A program made the translations under genes and the position numbers. Source: DATKLX01 sp035542155 (lineage in GTDB: Bacteria > Chloroflexota > Anaerolineae > Anaerolineales > Anaerolineaceae). From it: a stretch of DNA of 18,508 bases. Within the stretch, counting starts at the first letter, position 1; every line of letters starts with the position of its first letter. A model generated the notes under the pieces. That model ran no database searches. It saw nothing but the letters and a program-made list of their open reading frames with translations, and was not told the DNA's origin. Of the stretch, positions 6,876 through 14,771 are shown piece after piece. Location: NCBI GenBank assembly GCA_035542155.1, contig DATKLX010000029.1:1-18508 (forward strand). Reading direction: 5' to 3'.

Positions 6876-8351
6876 TCACGAAACCTCTTTTGAGGAACCA
6901 AAGGAGAAGAATTTATGGATGACGCGTAATACAAGCCGTTTTTCTGTTTCATCATACAGGCCCAACATCCAGGTCAGGATTCCGTATGTAGATGCACCCA
7001 GAACGAGCAGGATAAGCGGGTGCAAGTTTCCAAACAGCGAAATCAATAACCCCATTCCCAGGGTTGCAGGGATAATTTTCATCCAGATTGGCATCAGGTT
7101 GGGCAATTTGAGCCTGGACCGGTAAAAAAAATAAAATTGAGCTGCCGCGATGAAATCGGTGAGCACCGTGGTCACCGCTGCTCCCAGATAGCCATAGCGT
7201 GGAATGATGAACAAATTCATGATGATATTTGCGACCGCGGCAACCAGGTAAACCCTAGCCCCGACACGCTCCTCTTTCACTACCGCACTGATGTTCCCCC
7301 CGAAACTGGCGAACATCAGAAAGGGAACATCCCAGATGATCAACTGAAACGCGCGGGCTGCCGGCAGATATTCCTCTGAATATAAAAATCGGATTACTGG
7401 TTCTGCCAAGATCATCCCCCCCACTGCAATCGGTAAAGAAATGCTGGTGATGATCTTGACCATTCGAAAGAACCACTTCGTGACTTCCTCGGGGTGGTCT
7501 ACATACGTTTTGGAAAGCGTCGGTGTCATCGCCTCCTTGAAACTTCCAGACACAAACATTATAGAAAAGATCAGATTATAAGCCACGTTGTACCAACCGA
7601 CTTCAGCGTTAGGAACATATTTGGAAAGAATAACCGTATCAATATTGAAAGCGATCGACAATGAAAAAGTGATTACTCCGAAGGGTAGACCTGATTTAAT
7701 CAATTGCGGCCAATACCGAGGTGTGATCTCATTGGGTCTTTGCACCAGATTGAAACGGTGCATCAGCCCGACACCCAGGATCGTTTGCACGAAAAGGTTG
7801 ATAATATTAGCGGAAATCAACCAGATAAACCCCAGGCCGCTAAATAAGAAAATACTACCGAAAAGGATAAATACCACCTGGCCAACGATATTCATTAATG
7901 AAACCAAATCGAACCGCTCGTTGGCGGTTAGTACTATTTGAATTGGGGATTGAAAAGCAGCTAGCAAGAAGGAGCAGGAATATACCAGCACGCCGATAAC
8001 CAGCTCTTGTGAGTACTTAAACGCAACAGCAAAGGAAGTAATTGCGACCGTCCCCGCAATCCCCAACAGGAAACGAACCACGACCAGATTCCAAAATAGG
8101 ACTTTGGTTTTTGTACGATCGCGCGCGATTTCCCGCATAACGTACTGTGACATACCAAGCTCAGCGAAAATTTGAAACAGGGTGACGAAAGAAATTACTA
8201 TGGAATACTGACCAAAACGATCGTCGCCGAGCCTACGGATGACCAAAAGGCTGAATAGAAAATTCATCACTTTCAGCAATGTATTCCCCAACATCACAAA
8301 GCCTGTGTTTTTGAAAATGGTCTTGATCACATCCCCAGTTACGACGCTCAT
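6876..8351 (-). CDS. Wzx-like polysaccharide flippase
   Basis: 491-aa integral membrane protein of the MOP/MATE-like polysaccharide transporter superfamily, expected to flip lipid-linked oligosaccharides across the cytoplasmic membrane. By eye it has about 12-14 hydrophobic segments. The N-terminus has the family pattern KNTGFVMLGNTLLKVMNFLF followed by RRLGDDRFGQYSIVISF, and later AGWYN-like and RYGYLGAAVTTVLTDF segments are also typical. The ATG at 8351 is preceded by GAGGGATC, a usable ribosome site. It lies 43 nt after the capA-like stop and 15 nt before the glycosyltransferase. Together with its neighbours it points to export of a glycan or glycolipid, although no polymerase or chain-length regulator is in the window. 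Confidence 0.92.
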   Translation of the reverse strand: MSVVTGDVIKTIFKNTGFVMLGNTLLKVMNFLFSLLVIRRLGDDRFGQYSIVISFVTLFQIFAELGMSQYVMREIARDRTKTKVLFWNLVVVRFLLGIAGTVAITSFAVAFKYSQELVIGVLVYSCSFLLAAFQSPIQIVLTANERFDLVSLMNIVGQVVFILFGSIFLFSGLGFIWLISANIINLFVQTILGVGLMHRFNLVQRPNEITPRYWPQLIKSGLPFGVITFSLSIAFNIDTVILSKYVPNAEVGWYNVAYNLIFSIMFVSGSFKEAMTPTLSKTYVDHPEEVTKWFFRMVKIITSISLPIAVGGMILAEPVIRFLYSEEYLPAARAFQLIIWDVPFLMFASFGGNISAVVKEERVGARVYLVAAVANIIMNLFIIPRYGYLGAAVTTVLTDFIAAAQFYFFYRSRLKLPNLMPIWMKIIPATLGMGLLISLFGNLHPLILLVLGASTYGILTWMLGLYDETEKRLVLRVIHKFFSFGSSKEVS

Positions 8352-8394
8352 GATCCCTCAATTATGGTATTCGGATAAGCTCAGGAAATTCGAT

Positions 8395-9693
8395 TTAAAG
8401 TGCCTGCCATTCATCCACGAGATCGTAAGCCCATTGAGGAGCATTTCCATTCGCATGATCCATCACTCGCTTAAGCGCCAAAAGATATACTTCTCGATGG
8501 GCAGGTGTATCGAAGCGATTGCGAAGTATTGCGGCTGCTTTATCCAACGACCTCGTATCGCGGGTTTTCTGTTTTTTTAAACGATGGAGCAAACGCCAGA
8601 TCAATGCCCGTGCCAGGCGGTCCTTAATCCGACTTCCAGAGTATTCGGAAACAGCCAGTTTTAATACCGCTTCGAGCGTTTTAGAGATCCCGATTAATCT
8701 AGCTACGTTTTCCCCAAGCTCATCTATTCCCCTTTTCTCAAACCAGCGGTCCGAATATGCTTTCCAGATGATCTCCAGGCAGCCATGCCGAGAGATAAAC
8801 TCGCTCAATCTATCAAGATCTCTATCGAATGAATCCCTTTCTTCACCCTGGAGAAGGCGTAAGCCTTCTTGATGGATACTATAAGGCCATGTTTCGACCT
8901 GCGCCAGTTCCTGTCCATGAAAACAGGCTTTGACAAAGTATCCAGTCTTTTGTCGTCCGGTCGGCGGCTCAAACCAAAATGCAAAATTACCCAAGCTATA
9001 CATTATTTCTGCACCATGATACGTTTCTCGACCCTGAGGCACGTGTGGGTGGTGACCTACGATCAGCTTAGCTCCTGCTGCGGCCATTGACCGGAAAGCA
9101 GCTTGAATATAAGGTGCTGGCACCGGCAGGTATTCTCTACCGGCATGGACTATGACTGCTATTAGATCAACCTGCCGTTTCAAGTCAGCAATTTGTGCAC
9201 AGATTTTTACCAGGTCTAAGGAGGCGACCCCGGCTCCTCCTCCTGTAAATCGACCTTCTTCACCCTCGGCTATGTTAAGAAGTGCAAAACGAGTTTCCCC
9301 AAATGAAAAGAACTGTGGGGCCAAAGTTTCCTGAGCAGTTTCTCCTGCTCCTACGACGTTAATACCTTTCCTGGAAAGTTCTTTTTTTGTGGATAAAAAA
9401 CCAGCCAATCCATAATCAAAGCTATGGTTATTGGCCAAACAAGCCAGGTGAAACGGGACTACGCTCAGTCCGGTCAACAGATCTGTGGGGATACGGATGG
9501 AAACCCCATCCTTTTGAATTGGAAGTAGATCAGCGTCAGTGATGGCACCTTCTACGTTAACAATTGCCAGATCTCCAGAGCGCAGAATCGGAAGAAGATC
9601 CCCATAATAGCTAACCGGGTCTATAATAAGCGATCTTTCAGGGCCACCAATTGGCGCCCAATCACCGCAAATAATAAGTGACCAATCAGTCAT
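8395..9693 (-). CDS. CapA/PgsA-type metallophosphatase-like protein
   Basis: 432-aa protein of the CapA family (PGA_cap), calcineurin-like folds named for poly-gamma-glutamate capsule synthesis. Motifs in order are GDWAP (10-14), NVEG (46-49), LANNHSFDYG (86-95), HAGREY (183-188), GHHPHVPQ (213-220) and YSLGNF (232-237), which cover the expected metal-site Asp, Asn and His residues. It has no signal peptide or N-terminal membrane anchor, unlike classical CapA, so it may act in the cytoplasm. Residues about 265-432 are a helical, charged extension that I do not recognise. The gene overlaps the asnB-like gene by 8 nt and has no clear Shine-Dalgarno, which suggests translational coupling. No capB or capC is present, so poly-glutamate synthesis is doubtful; a role in glycan or amide modification with the asnB-like gene is inference. 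Confidence 0.85.
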   Translation of the reverse strand: MTDWSLIICGDWAPIGGPERSLIIDPVSYYGDLLPILRSGDLAIVNVEGAITDADLLPIQKDGVSIRIPTDLLTGLSVVPFHLACLANNHSFDYGLAGFLSTKKELSRKGINVVGAGETAQETLAPQFFSFGETRFALLNIAEGEEGRFTGGGAGVASLDLVKICAQIADLKRQVDLIAVIVHAGREYLPVPAPYIQAAFRSMAAAGAKLIVGHHPHVPQGRETYHGAEIMYSLGNFAFWFEPPTGRQKTGYFVKACFHGQELAQVETWPYSIHQEGLRLLQGEERDSFDRDLDRLSEFISRHGCLEIIWKAYSDRWFEKRGIDELGENVARLIGISKTLEAVLKLAVSEYSGSRIKDRLARALIWRLLHRLKKQKTRDTRSLDKAAAILRNRFDTPAHREVYLLALKRVMDHANGNAPQWAYDLVDEWQAL

Positions 9694-11506
9694 AGTAGCG
9701 TTGTAACATCATTTCATAGGTCATGATCGGCGCGATTTTCCCGACCGTCCATTCTTCCATCCTCGATTGATGGCGGGCCCAGATGGATTTCACGAATTCG
9801 GGATTGAAAATGCCCCGCTTCAGCAACCGGGGGTCGAAGAGGATCTTTTCCCCCCACGCGCGCAGATCCGTGCGCAGGTAGTTCTCATAGTCCGCGTAGA
9901 GCGTGTCTTGCGGCTGGTTTCGGCGAAGCCGGTGAACGATCTTGACCGCTGTCGCATGGGCTGTGCGAACGGTTGAATTGCTCGTTGGGAGGAATTCGTC
10001 ATTGTCATAAGGGATCAATGCCAGGCGGGGAAGCTCCTTTTGGATGATGTCTCGATATAATTCCCGGTGACCGCGAACCCGGGCTGGAATCCCATAGAGA
10101 AACTCGATCAAATCGTAATCGAAAAAAGGAAAACGCACTTCGATATAGGAGCGGGCGAAAGTGATCATGTTCTGAGTCATCCGGCGGCAGTGATGAATGA
10201 TAAAGAACAGATCACCGCGTAAATCCTTGCGGAATTTCCGGAAATGCTCAAACTCCACAACAAACGAGTCGTATGCCAGTCCACGGATTCGTTTCGAAAT
10301 CTCGTCACGGTACAGAAAGCCTTCTTCAGCCTCTGTAATCCCGGGCCAGGTATATAGTTGATTAAACCGTTGGAACAAGAGTGCGGTGAGAGCCAGGTCA
10401 TCTACCGATTCGGATATACGTGGCCCAATGGAATCGCCATGTCCCATCACGGTTCCGCCATCCCATCCGGTCAAATTGACGTCCATCGTATTCCGCACCT
10501 CGGGCAGCATGCTGATCCCATGCGAGTGGATCCAACTGTGGAAACCCTCGGTCAGCTCGAGGTGAAAGCCGGCGTGATCGGCGACCCAACGTCCATCGGT
10601 CAGGTCGTGCCAGTGATGCTCGCTCCCGACGGTCCTGGCGATTTGAGCCGCGTAGCGGACGTCGCGGCAGCCTTTTGCGCCAAAGGTATGCGTGACAACG
10701 GGCCGCCGCTGAATCAAGCCGAGGATCGTGCGCGAATCCAATCCGCCGCTCAAGAAAACGCCCGGACGCAATTGATCCTGTGTCAGGCGCGCCACAGTCC
10801 TGCGTAAAAGCATACCGGTTTCTTCGGCCGCTTCCGGGAAGGTGACGTTCAGCCGGTCGGGGATATCCGCGAAAGTCCAATAAGCCCGGGTTTCGCAGTC
10901 TCCGGTTTGAAGGTCGCAGCTCAGGATCGACGCCGCGGGAAACAAATGGATGTCTTCGAAAAAAGTACGCAGTCCCAAAAGGTGCTGGAAGCGCATGTAC
11001 TGGGCCAGAGCAATCAGGTCCAGTTTTTTGGGTACGATTTTGGTTGCAAGGATCGCTTTCACCTCTGGGGCAAATACCAGGTTTCCTCCCCAAGTAGAAA
11101 AATATATAGGATACAGGCCAAAGCGGTCGTTGGCGATGACGAGTTTTTTTTGCCTTTTGTCCAGGATTCCAATCACGAAGGCGCCATTCAAACGGCTGGC
11201 AAAGGTTTCACCGTATTCCTGGTAATACGATAGAGCAAGCTGTTCGTCGCCTTTGCCGCCAGATCTATCCGGATCATAAAATTCACCCGCCATCACCAGT
11301 GCGATCGTGTGTTTCGAATTCCAGACAGGCTGCTGGTCGGAATTGAAAACCCCAATTCCAATCCGGCCGATGACCAGATTCAGCGCTGCATCCACATAGG
11401 TCTCAGACCTGATCCAATCGCGGTGGCTCATGCTATTGCCCATGCCCTCCACCAGAGTGGAAAGGTTTTGTGAACTTTGGGTGAATAATCCGAAGATCCC
11501 GCTCAC
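9686..11506 (-). CDS. asparagine-synthetase-like protein lacking the glutaminase cysteine
   Basis: 606-aa protein of the AsnB family: an N-terminal class II glutamine-amidotransferase-like domain (1 to about 190) and a C-terminal ATP-PPi synthetase domain with the PP-loop SGGLDS at 253-258. The family adenylates a carboxylate and forms an amide. The protein begins MSGIFG, where active enzymes begin MCGI or MCSI; the second codon is AGC (Ser). An in-frame stop lies four codons upstream of the GTG at 11506, so no longer version with a cysteine exists. The NGE motif is AGE (73-75), and the Asp of the DG.F motif is Asn (107). The glutaminase is therefore probably dead, and the enzyme may use free ammonia or another amine, as in AsnB-like ligases of some biosynthetic clusters. 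A GAGGGG lies 12 nt upstream of the GTG. It is the first gene of the surface-glycan operon. Confidence 0.9.
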   Translation of the reverse strand: MSGIFGLFTQSSQNLSTLVEGMGNSMSHRDWIRSETYVDAALNLVIGRIGIGVFNSDQQPVWNSKHTIALVMAGEFYDPDRSGGKGDEQLALSYYQEYGETFASRLNGAFVIGILDKRQKKLVIANDRFGLYPIYFSTWGGNLVFAPEVKAILATKIVPKKLDLIALAQYMRFQHLLGLRTFFEDIHLFPAASILSCDLQTGDCETRAYWTFADIPDRLNVTFPEAAEETGMLLRRTVARLTQDQLRPGVFLSGGLDSRTILGLIQRRPVVTHTFGAKGCRDVRYAAQIARTVGSEHHWHDLTDGRWVADHAGFHLELTEGFHSWIHSHGISMLPEVRNTMDVNLTGWDGGTVMGHGDSIGPRISESVDDLALTALLFQRFNQLYTWPGITEAEEGFLYRDEISKRIRGLAYDSFVVEFEHFRKFRKDLRGDLFFIIHHCRRMTQNMITFARSYIEVRFPFFDYDLIEFLYGIPARVRGHRELYRDIIQKELPRLALIPYDNDEFLPTSNSTVRTAHATAVKIVHRLRRNQPQDTLYADYENYLRTDLRAWGEKILFDPRLLKRGIFNPEFVKSIWARHQSRMEEWTVGKIAPIMTYEMMLQRYYD

Positions 11507-11580
11507 AAGAAATTGTCACCCCTCTCATAGTAATCAAGAATCTTGTAAGATTAGCAATAAATACCAGAATTCAGATTCGA

Positions 11581-11608
11581 ATTATACCCTTATTCATTTT
11601 GGTGAGCA
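11581..11608 (-). promoter_or_regulatory. probable promoter of the asnB-like/capA/flippase/GT operon
   Basis: On the - strand a perfect TATAAT -10 box (11581-11586 on +) is preceded, after 16 bp, by TGCTCA (11603-11608), a poor -35. The predicted start of transcription is near 11574, giving a leader of about 68 nt before the GTG at 11506. The region is AT-rich and is the only sizeable gap upstream of this operon. Confidence 0.45.
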
Positions 11609-11620
11609 CGTTTCTCTTCA

Positions 11621-12409
11621 TTAACTACCCAAATGCCCCGGCGACGGAGCAACTTCGCGGTGCGTCAGCCGGAACGACATGCCGTTGACCAGCACCGCCG
11701 CGATGGCCGCCAGGACGTACACAATTGGGATGGGCAGCAGGGGCAGCAGGCCGCCCACGACGAGGAAGAAGCTGGCGTAGGCGCCTGTCCCGGAGACCAG
11801 GCCGCTGAGCAGCTCGCGCGCCGCAGCGGAACCCTGCTGGTGGTGGGTGAAACTGGCGATCAGGATGGTGAAAATCGGGAATGGGTTGAGCAGGCCGCTC
11901 AACTGCGGGCCGGCCAGCCCGGCGAGGGTGGTCAGGGCCACGACAAAGGCCGTGGCGAGGACGATCCGCGCGGGGAGATCCCAGGCCGGCGTCCGGACGG
12001 GCAAATCTGAAGAGGGCCGGCGCGGGATCAGCCGGTAAATGCCCAGGATCAGCGCGACAACCAGGATAAATGTGGGAACCAACTCAAGGTTGACCTGGTT
12101 CCACAGCGCGGTCGCACTCAGGAAGGCGATGATCGCAGCGCTCACACTGAGCGCCCAGCCTGTCCAGGAGCAGACGAGGGAATAGACCAGGCTGAAAACG
12201 CACACCGAGCCGATCCCGGCGATCGAGCCGACCGCGGCACGGGCGGCAAATGGGGCGCCGTTTTGCAGAGCCAGAATCAGAGAGACGGGGGCAGAGGTCA
12301 TCGGGAAGGCCATGAACCAGCCGCCGACCCTGGGTCCCCATCGGCGGTTGACCAGAGTGATGGCGCTGATCAGGAAAGGGGTCAGGAGGAGCTTGAGGGT
12401 GAGGATCAT
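11621..12409 (-). CDS. membrane protein with two similar halves, function unknown
   Basis: 262-aa, very hydrophobic protein with roughly eight membrane segments. Two halves resemble each other about 142 residues apart: GGWFMAFPMTSAPVSLILA followed by NGAPFAARAAVGSIAGIGS (29-68), and SGLLNPFPIFTILIASF followed by QQGSAAARELLSGLVSGTG (171-209). Both share a G-x-x-x-x-FP entry, then G-x-x-AA and a glycine-rich helix. This is the pattern of a small transporter or channel formed by duplication. I do not recognise a named family. The ATG at 12409 is chosen because translation from the more upstream ATG (12466) would add 19 unrelated residues encoded by an intergenic repeat-like region. No good Shine-Dalgarno is visible. 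It is not obviously co-transcribed with either neighbour. Confidence 0.75.
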   Translation of the reverse strand: MILTLKLLLTPFLISAITLVNRRWGPRVGGWFMAFPMTSAPVSLILALQNGAPFAARAAVGSIAGIGSVCVFSLVYSLVCSWTGWALSVSAAIIAFLSATALWNQVNLELVPTFILVVALILGIYRLIPRRPSSDLPVRTPAWDLPARIVLATAFVVALTTLAGLAGPQLSGLLNPFPIFTILIASFTHHQQGSAAARELLSGLVSGTGAYASFFLVVGGLLPLLPIPIVYVLAAIAAVLVNGMSFRLTHREVAPSPGHLGS

Positions 12410-12470
12410 AAAGGGCGAGAACCGAGAGCTGAGAGCCGTAACATAGTTGCTTCGTTGCTCAGGCACCGAG

Positions 12471-12498
12471 GAAGAGAACGGAGAACAGAAACCAGTAA
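12471..12498. repeat. GA-rich dispersed repeat, copy 2
   Basis: GAAGAGAACGGAGAACAG and the following bases match the repeat at 2151, with one mismatch over the first 16. A related, more diverged stretch (GAGAACCGAGAGCTGAGAG) lies at 12418-12436. The 183-bp gap between the membrane-protein gene and the lipoprotein gene otherwise holds nothing I recognise, and no terminator is visible for the operon ending at 12593. Confidence 0.55.
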
Positions 12499-12592
12499 GA
12501 ACAAGTGCCGTCGCTCAGTTACTTATTGCTAAGGAAATCAGGAAGGGACCAAGGGATCTTGTAACGACAGCGAGGTGGGTGGGCCTGAGCAG

Positions 12593-13717
12593 TTATGGCG
12601 TAGAGGTTAGTCCAGAGGGTGTTTCCGTTGCCGACGGAGCCGGGGGTCCCGTGGGCGGGAGGGGAGTGGGTGTGGCGTATGCTTTTACCTGGCCGCTCTG
12701 CGGATCGAGCTGCCAGATCACGCCCTGTTTGTCAGCGACGACCAGGCCTACTTGAGTCCAGCGGATGGGAACCAGGCCGCGCGGATCGCTGGGGAGGATC
12801 ACGCTTTGCGCGCCGTTGAGGCCGACCCGGACGATGGCTGTAGTGAGATTTTTCTCATCCCGGCAGTCGCCGAGGTAGATGGCGTAGACCAGCTCCTCGC
12901 CGTCCGGCGACCAGACGATATTGCCGGTATCCAGGGGAGGCTTGAGCGAATCGACCGGCAGGGGATCGGGGAGGACGCGCGGGCTGTTCACGGGCTTGCT
13001 AACCACGGTGGGAATGGTGGACCTGGAGCCGGCCGTGACCTCGACCGAGGGCAGGTCGACCAGGGTCAGGTGGATCGAAGAGTGGCTGAGCAGAGCCAGT
13101 ACCCGGTCGTCGGGGGAGAGGGAGAGCCAGGCCGTTCCGGACTGGTTGCTGATTTGCTCGCTTTCGCCGGTGAGCAGGTCCAGGCGGTAGAGCCTTTCGC
13201 CGCCGGGCTGGCTCTGCGGGGCGCAAGCGGTGAAGCTGTTGGAACGCAGCGTGTAGTAGAGGAATAGATTGTCTTTCGAAAAGCGCACCGGTCCGGCATA
13301 GACGCGGCTTTTAGCCGCCAGCGGCTGGATCTGCCAGGCCTTGCCATCCGTCAGGTGGGTGACCTTGAGCACGAAGGTATCCGTCCCGTCGAGCATCTGG
13401 CGAACGGTGAGGGCCGTCCAGCGCTGGTCTACAGAAACCACCGGCAGGCCAATGATCCCGCCTGGCGGCGTGGGGCTGGCGGACGGGGTGGATGAGAGCC
13501 TGGGGCGCGGGGTGCTGGTATCCGGGCGGGTGGCGCTGGGGATGATCGTCGGCAAGGGGGCGCGGGTCGGCTCGACCCGGGTTGGCCCGGGCGGGGTGGC
13601 TGTTTCCGTTGCCTGGGGAGCGGCGCAGCCGGCGACCAGGCCGGCAATCAGGCCAAAGAGAATACCGAATAACAGCGGACGGTAGGTCCGAAAGTTGGGG
13701 GATCGTTTTCGCTTCAT
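12593..13717 (-). CDS. lipoprotein with PD40/TolB-like propeller
   Basis: 374-aa secreted lipoprotein. The N-terminus MKRKRSPNFR is followed by a hydrophobic helix (14-29) and the lipobox VAGC with Cys31. Residues about 35-90 are a Pro/Thr/Ser-rich linker (TPPGPTRVEPTRAPLP and onward) typical of Gram-positive and Chloroflexota surface lipoproteins, and a short similar tail ends the protein. Between them are PD40/WD-like propeller units such as LSLSPDDRVLALLSHSS, NIVWSPDGEELVYAIYL and FSKDNLFLYYTLRS. Such domains usually bind proteins or ligands outside the membrane. The ATG at 13717 has GAGG six bases upstream; starting further upstream would bury the signal sequence, so 14056 is rejected. 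It is the last of four genes transcribed from 17895, 43 nt after the TPR-like gene, and may sense or anchor on the outer face for the SPFH complex (inference). Confidence 0.85.
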   Translation of the reverse strand: MKRKRSPNFRTYRPLLFGILFGLIAGLVAGCAAPQATETATPPGPTRVEPTRAPLPTIIPSATRPDTSTPRPRLSSTPSASPTPPGGIIGLPVVSVDQRWTALTVRQMLDGTDTFVLKVTHLTDGKAWQIQPLAAKSRVYAGPVRFSKDNLFLYYTLRSNSFTACAPQSQPGGERLYRLDLLTGESEQISNQSGTAWLSLSPDDRVLALLSHSSIHLTLVDLPSVEVTAGSRSTIPTVVSKPVNSPRVLPDPLPVDSLKPPLDTGNIVWSPDGEELVYAIYLGDCRDEKNLTTAIVRVGLNGAQSVILPSDPRGLVPIRWTQVGLVVADKQGVIWQLDPQSGQVKAYATPTPLPPTGPPAPSATETPSGLTSTP

Positions 13718-13760
13718 CGTTGGCCTCGAAGTCTGAGAGAATTGCCGGATTGACTGAGAA

Positions 13761-14771
13761 CTACATCTCTTGGATCTCGGCTTCCAGCGCTCCCTGCATC
13801 GCTCGAACGTGCTCCTGGTACCACTGGCGGCGGGTTGGGTCGCCGCGCTGGTCGGCTGCGACAGCCAGATTTTCGAAGAGGACGATGGCCTGCTGCCAAC
13901 CGCGGATGGCGAGGTGCTCTTTGCCGGGGATCTGCCAGCGCGCGCAGCCGAGCATCCAACGCGCCACAGCCTGGCGGTGCGATCCGGGGGCATAGCGCTG
14001 GCTGGCTTCATCCAGGCGGCGATCGGCCTCCTCCAGGTTTCCCATTTGAAATTCAACCTGTGCGCTCTCTACGTATACTTCGGGGAGCTGGAGATAGTCG
14101 CCGGTATCGCGGGCAAGGACCATCATCTCGCCCAGGTAGAGACGCGCCTGGGCGTATTCACCGCGCTGCACCGCGCCAGTCATGTGGTCGCGCAGCACGA
14201 TTGTGGGCGGCTCGAGGCTGGCCGGGTCGAATGCGTTGAGCCAGGTCGCCGCTTCTTCGAGATTCCGCGCCATCCAGACTGACATATCCGCGATGCGGTC
14301 GAGGTACCATTTTACCTTCTCCGGGTCGGGCTGGGTGCGCAGCCAATGGTAGGCCAGCATTTTGAACAGGTCACGGCTGGCGTGCCAGCCCTCGAAGGCC
14401 GCCTGGCGGCAGTCTTCCGCCTGCCACAGGCAAATCCCCAACATCCAGGTGGAGACCGCCTCGCGGTGGGAATCGCGCGCCTTGCGATACAGGTCGATCG
14501 TTTCTTCGAGATAGGAGCGGGCCTGCTCCAGATCGCCCTTCTTGAAATACGCCGCCGCGACCAGCACGCCCAACTCGCCGTGCAGGCGTTCATCTCCAAA
14601 GTGATGACCGGCCTCGAGGGCTTTCTGGACCAGAGCATCGAACTCCGCGCCGAAGAGCTGGGTGTTGTTGATCTCGCGCACCTGCGCCTTCAGGTCCAGG
14701 TCGGTGACGTAAGGCCCGTCGAATGGATTGAGCCAGGTCAGGGCCTGGTCCATGGCACGGATCAGGTTCAT
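13761..14771 (-). CDS. duplicated TPR-like helical repeat protein
   Basis: 336-aa, all-helical, soluble protein with TPR-like helix pairs (AAAYFKKGDLEQARSYLEETIDLY, VEFQMGNLEEADRRLDEASQRY). The protein is an internal duplication of about 164 residues: TWLNPFD at 12-18 and TWLNAFD at 176-182, then HREAVSTWMLGICLWQ at 102-117 and HRQAVARWMLGCARWQ at 265-280, each followed by a Trp-rich helix ending in DLF or VLF. TPR proteins usually hold complexes together. The ATG at 14771 overlaps the upstream SPFH gene's TGA by 4 nt (ATGA), so the two are translationally coupled; an open frame continues upstream only within the SPFH gene. No signal peptide is present, so it probably works on the cytoplasmic side of the SPFH proteins. 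Precise function unknown. Confidence 0.82.
   Translation of the reverse strand: MNLIRAMDQALTWLNPFDGPYVTDLDLKAQVREINNTQLFGAEFDALVQKALEAGHHFGDERLHGELGVLVAAAYFKKGDLEQARSYLEETIDLYRKARDSHREAVSTWMLGICLWQAEDCRQAAFEGWHASRDLFKMLAYHWLRTQPDPEKVKWYLDRIADMSVWMARNLEEAATWLNAFDPASLEPPTIVLRDHMTGAVQRGEYAQARLYLGEMMVLARDTGDYLQLPEVYVESAQVEFQMGNLEEADRRLDEASQRYAPGSHRQAVARWMLGCARWQIPGKEHLAIRGWQQAIVLFENLAVAADQRGDPTRRQWYQEHVRAMQGALEAEIQEM

Noticed and set aside
13718..14056. Upstream start for the lipoprotein at 14056
   Set aside because: It would bury the signal sequence and lipobox inside the protein and overlap the TPR-like gene; the ATG at 13717 has a good ribosome site.
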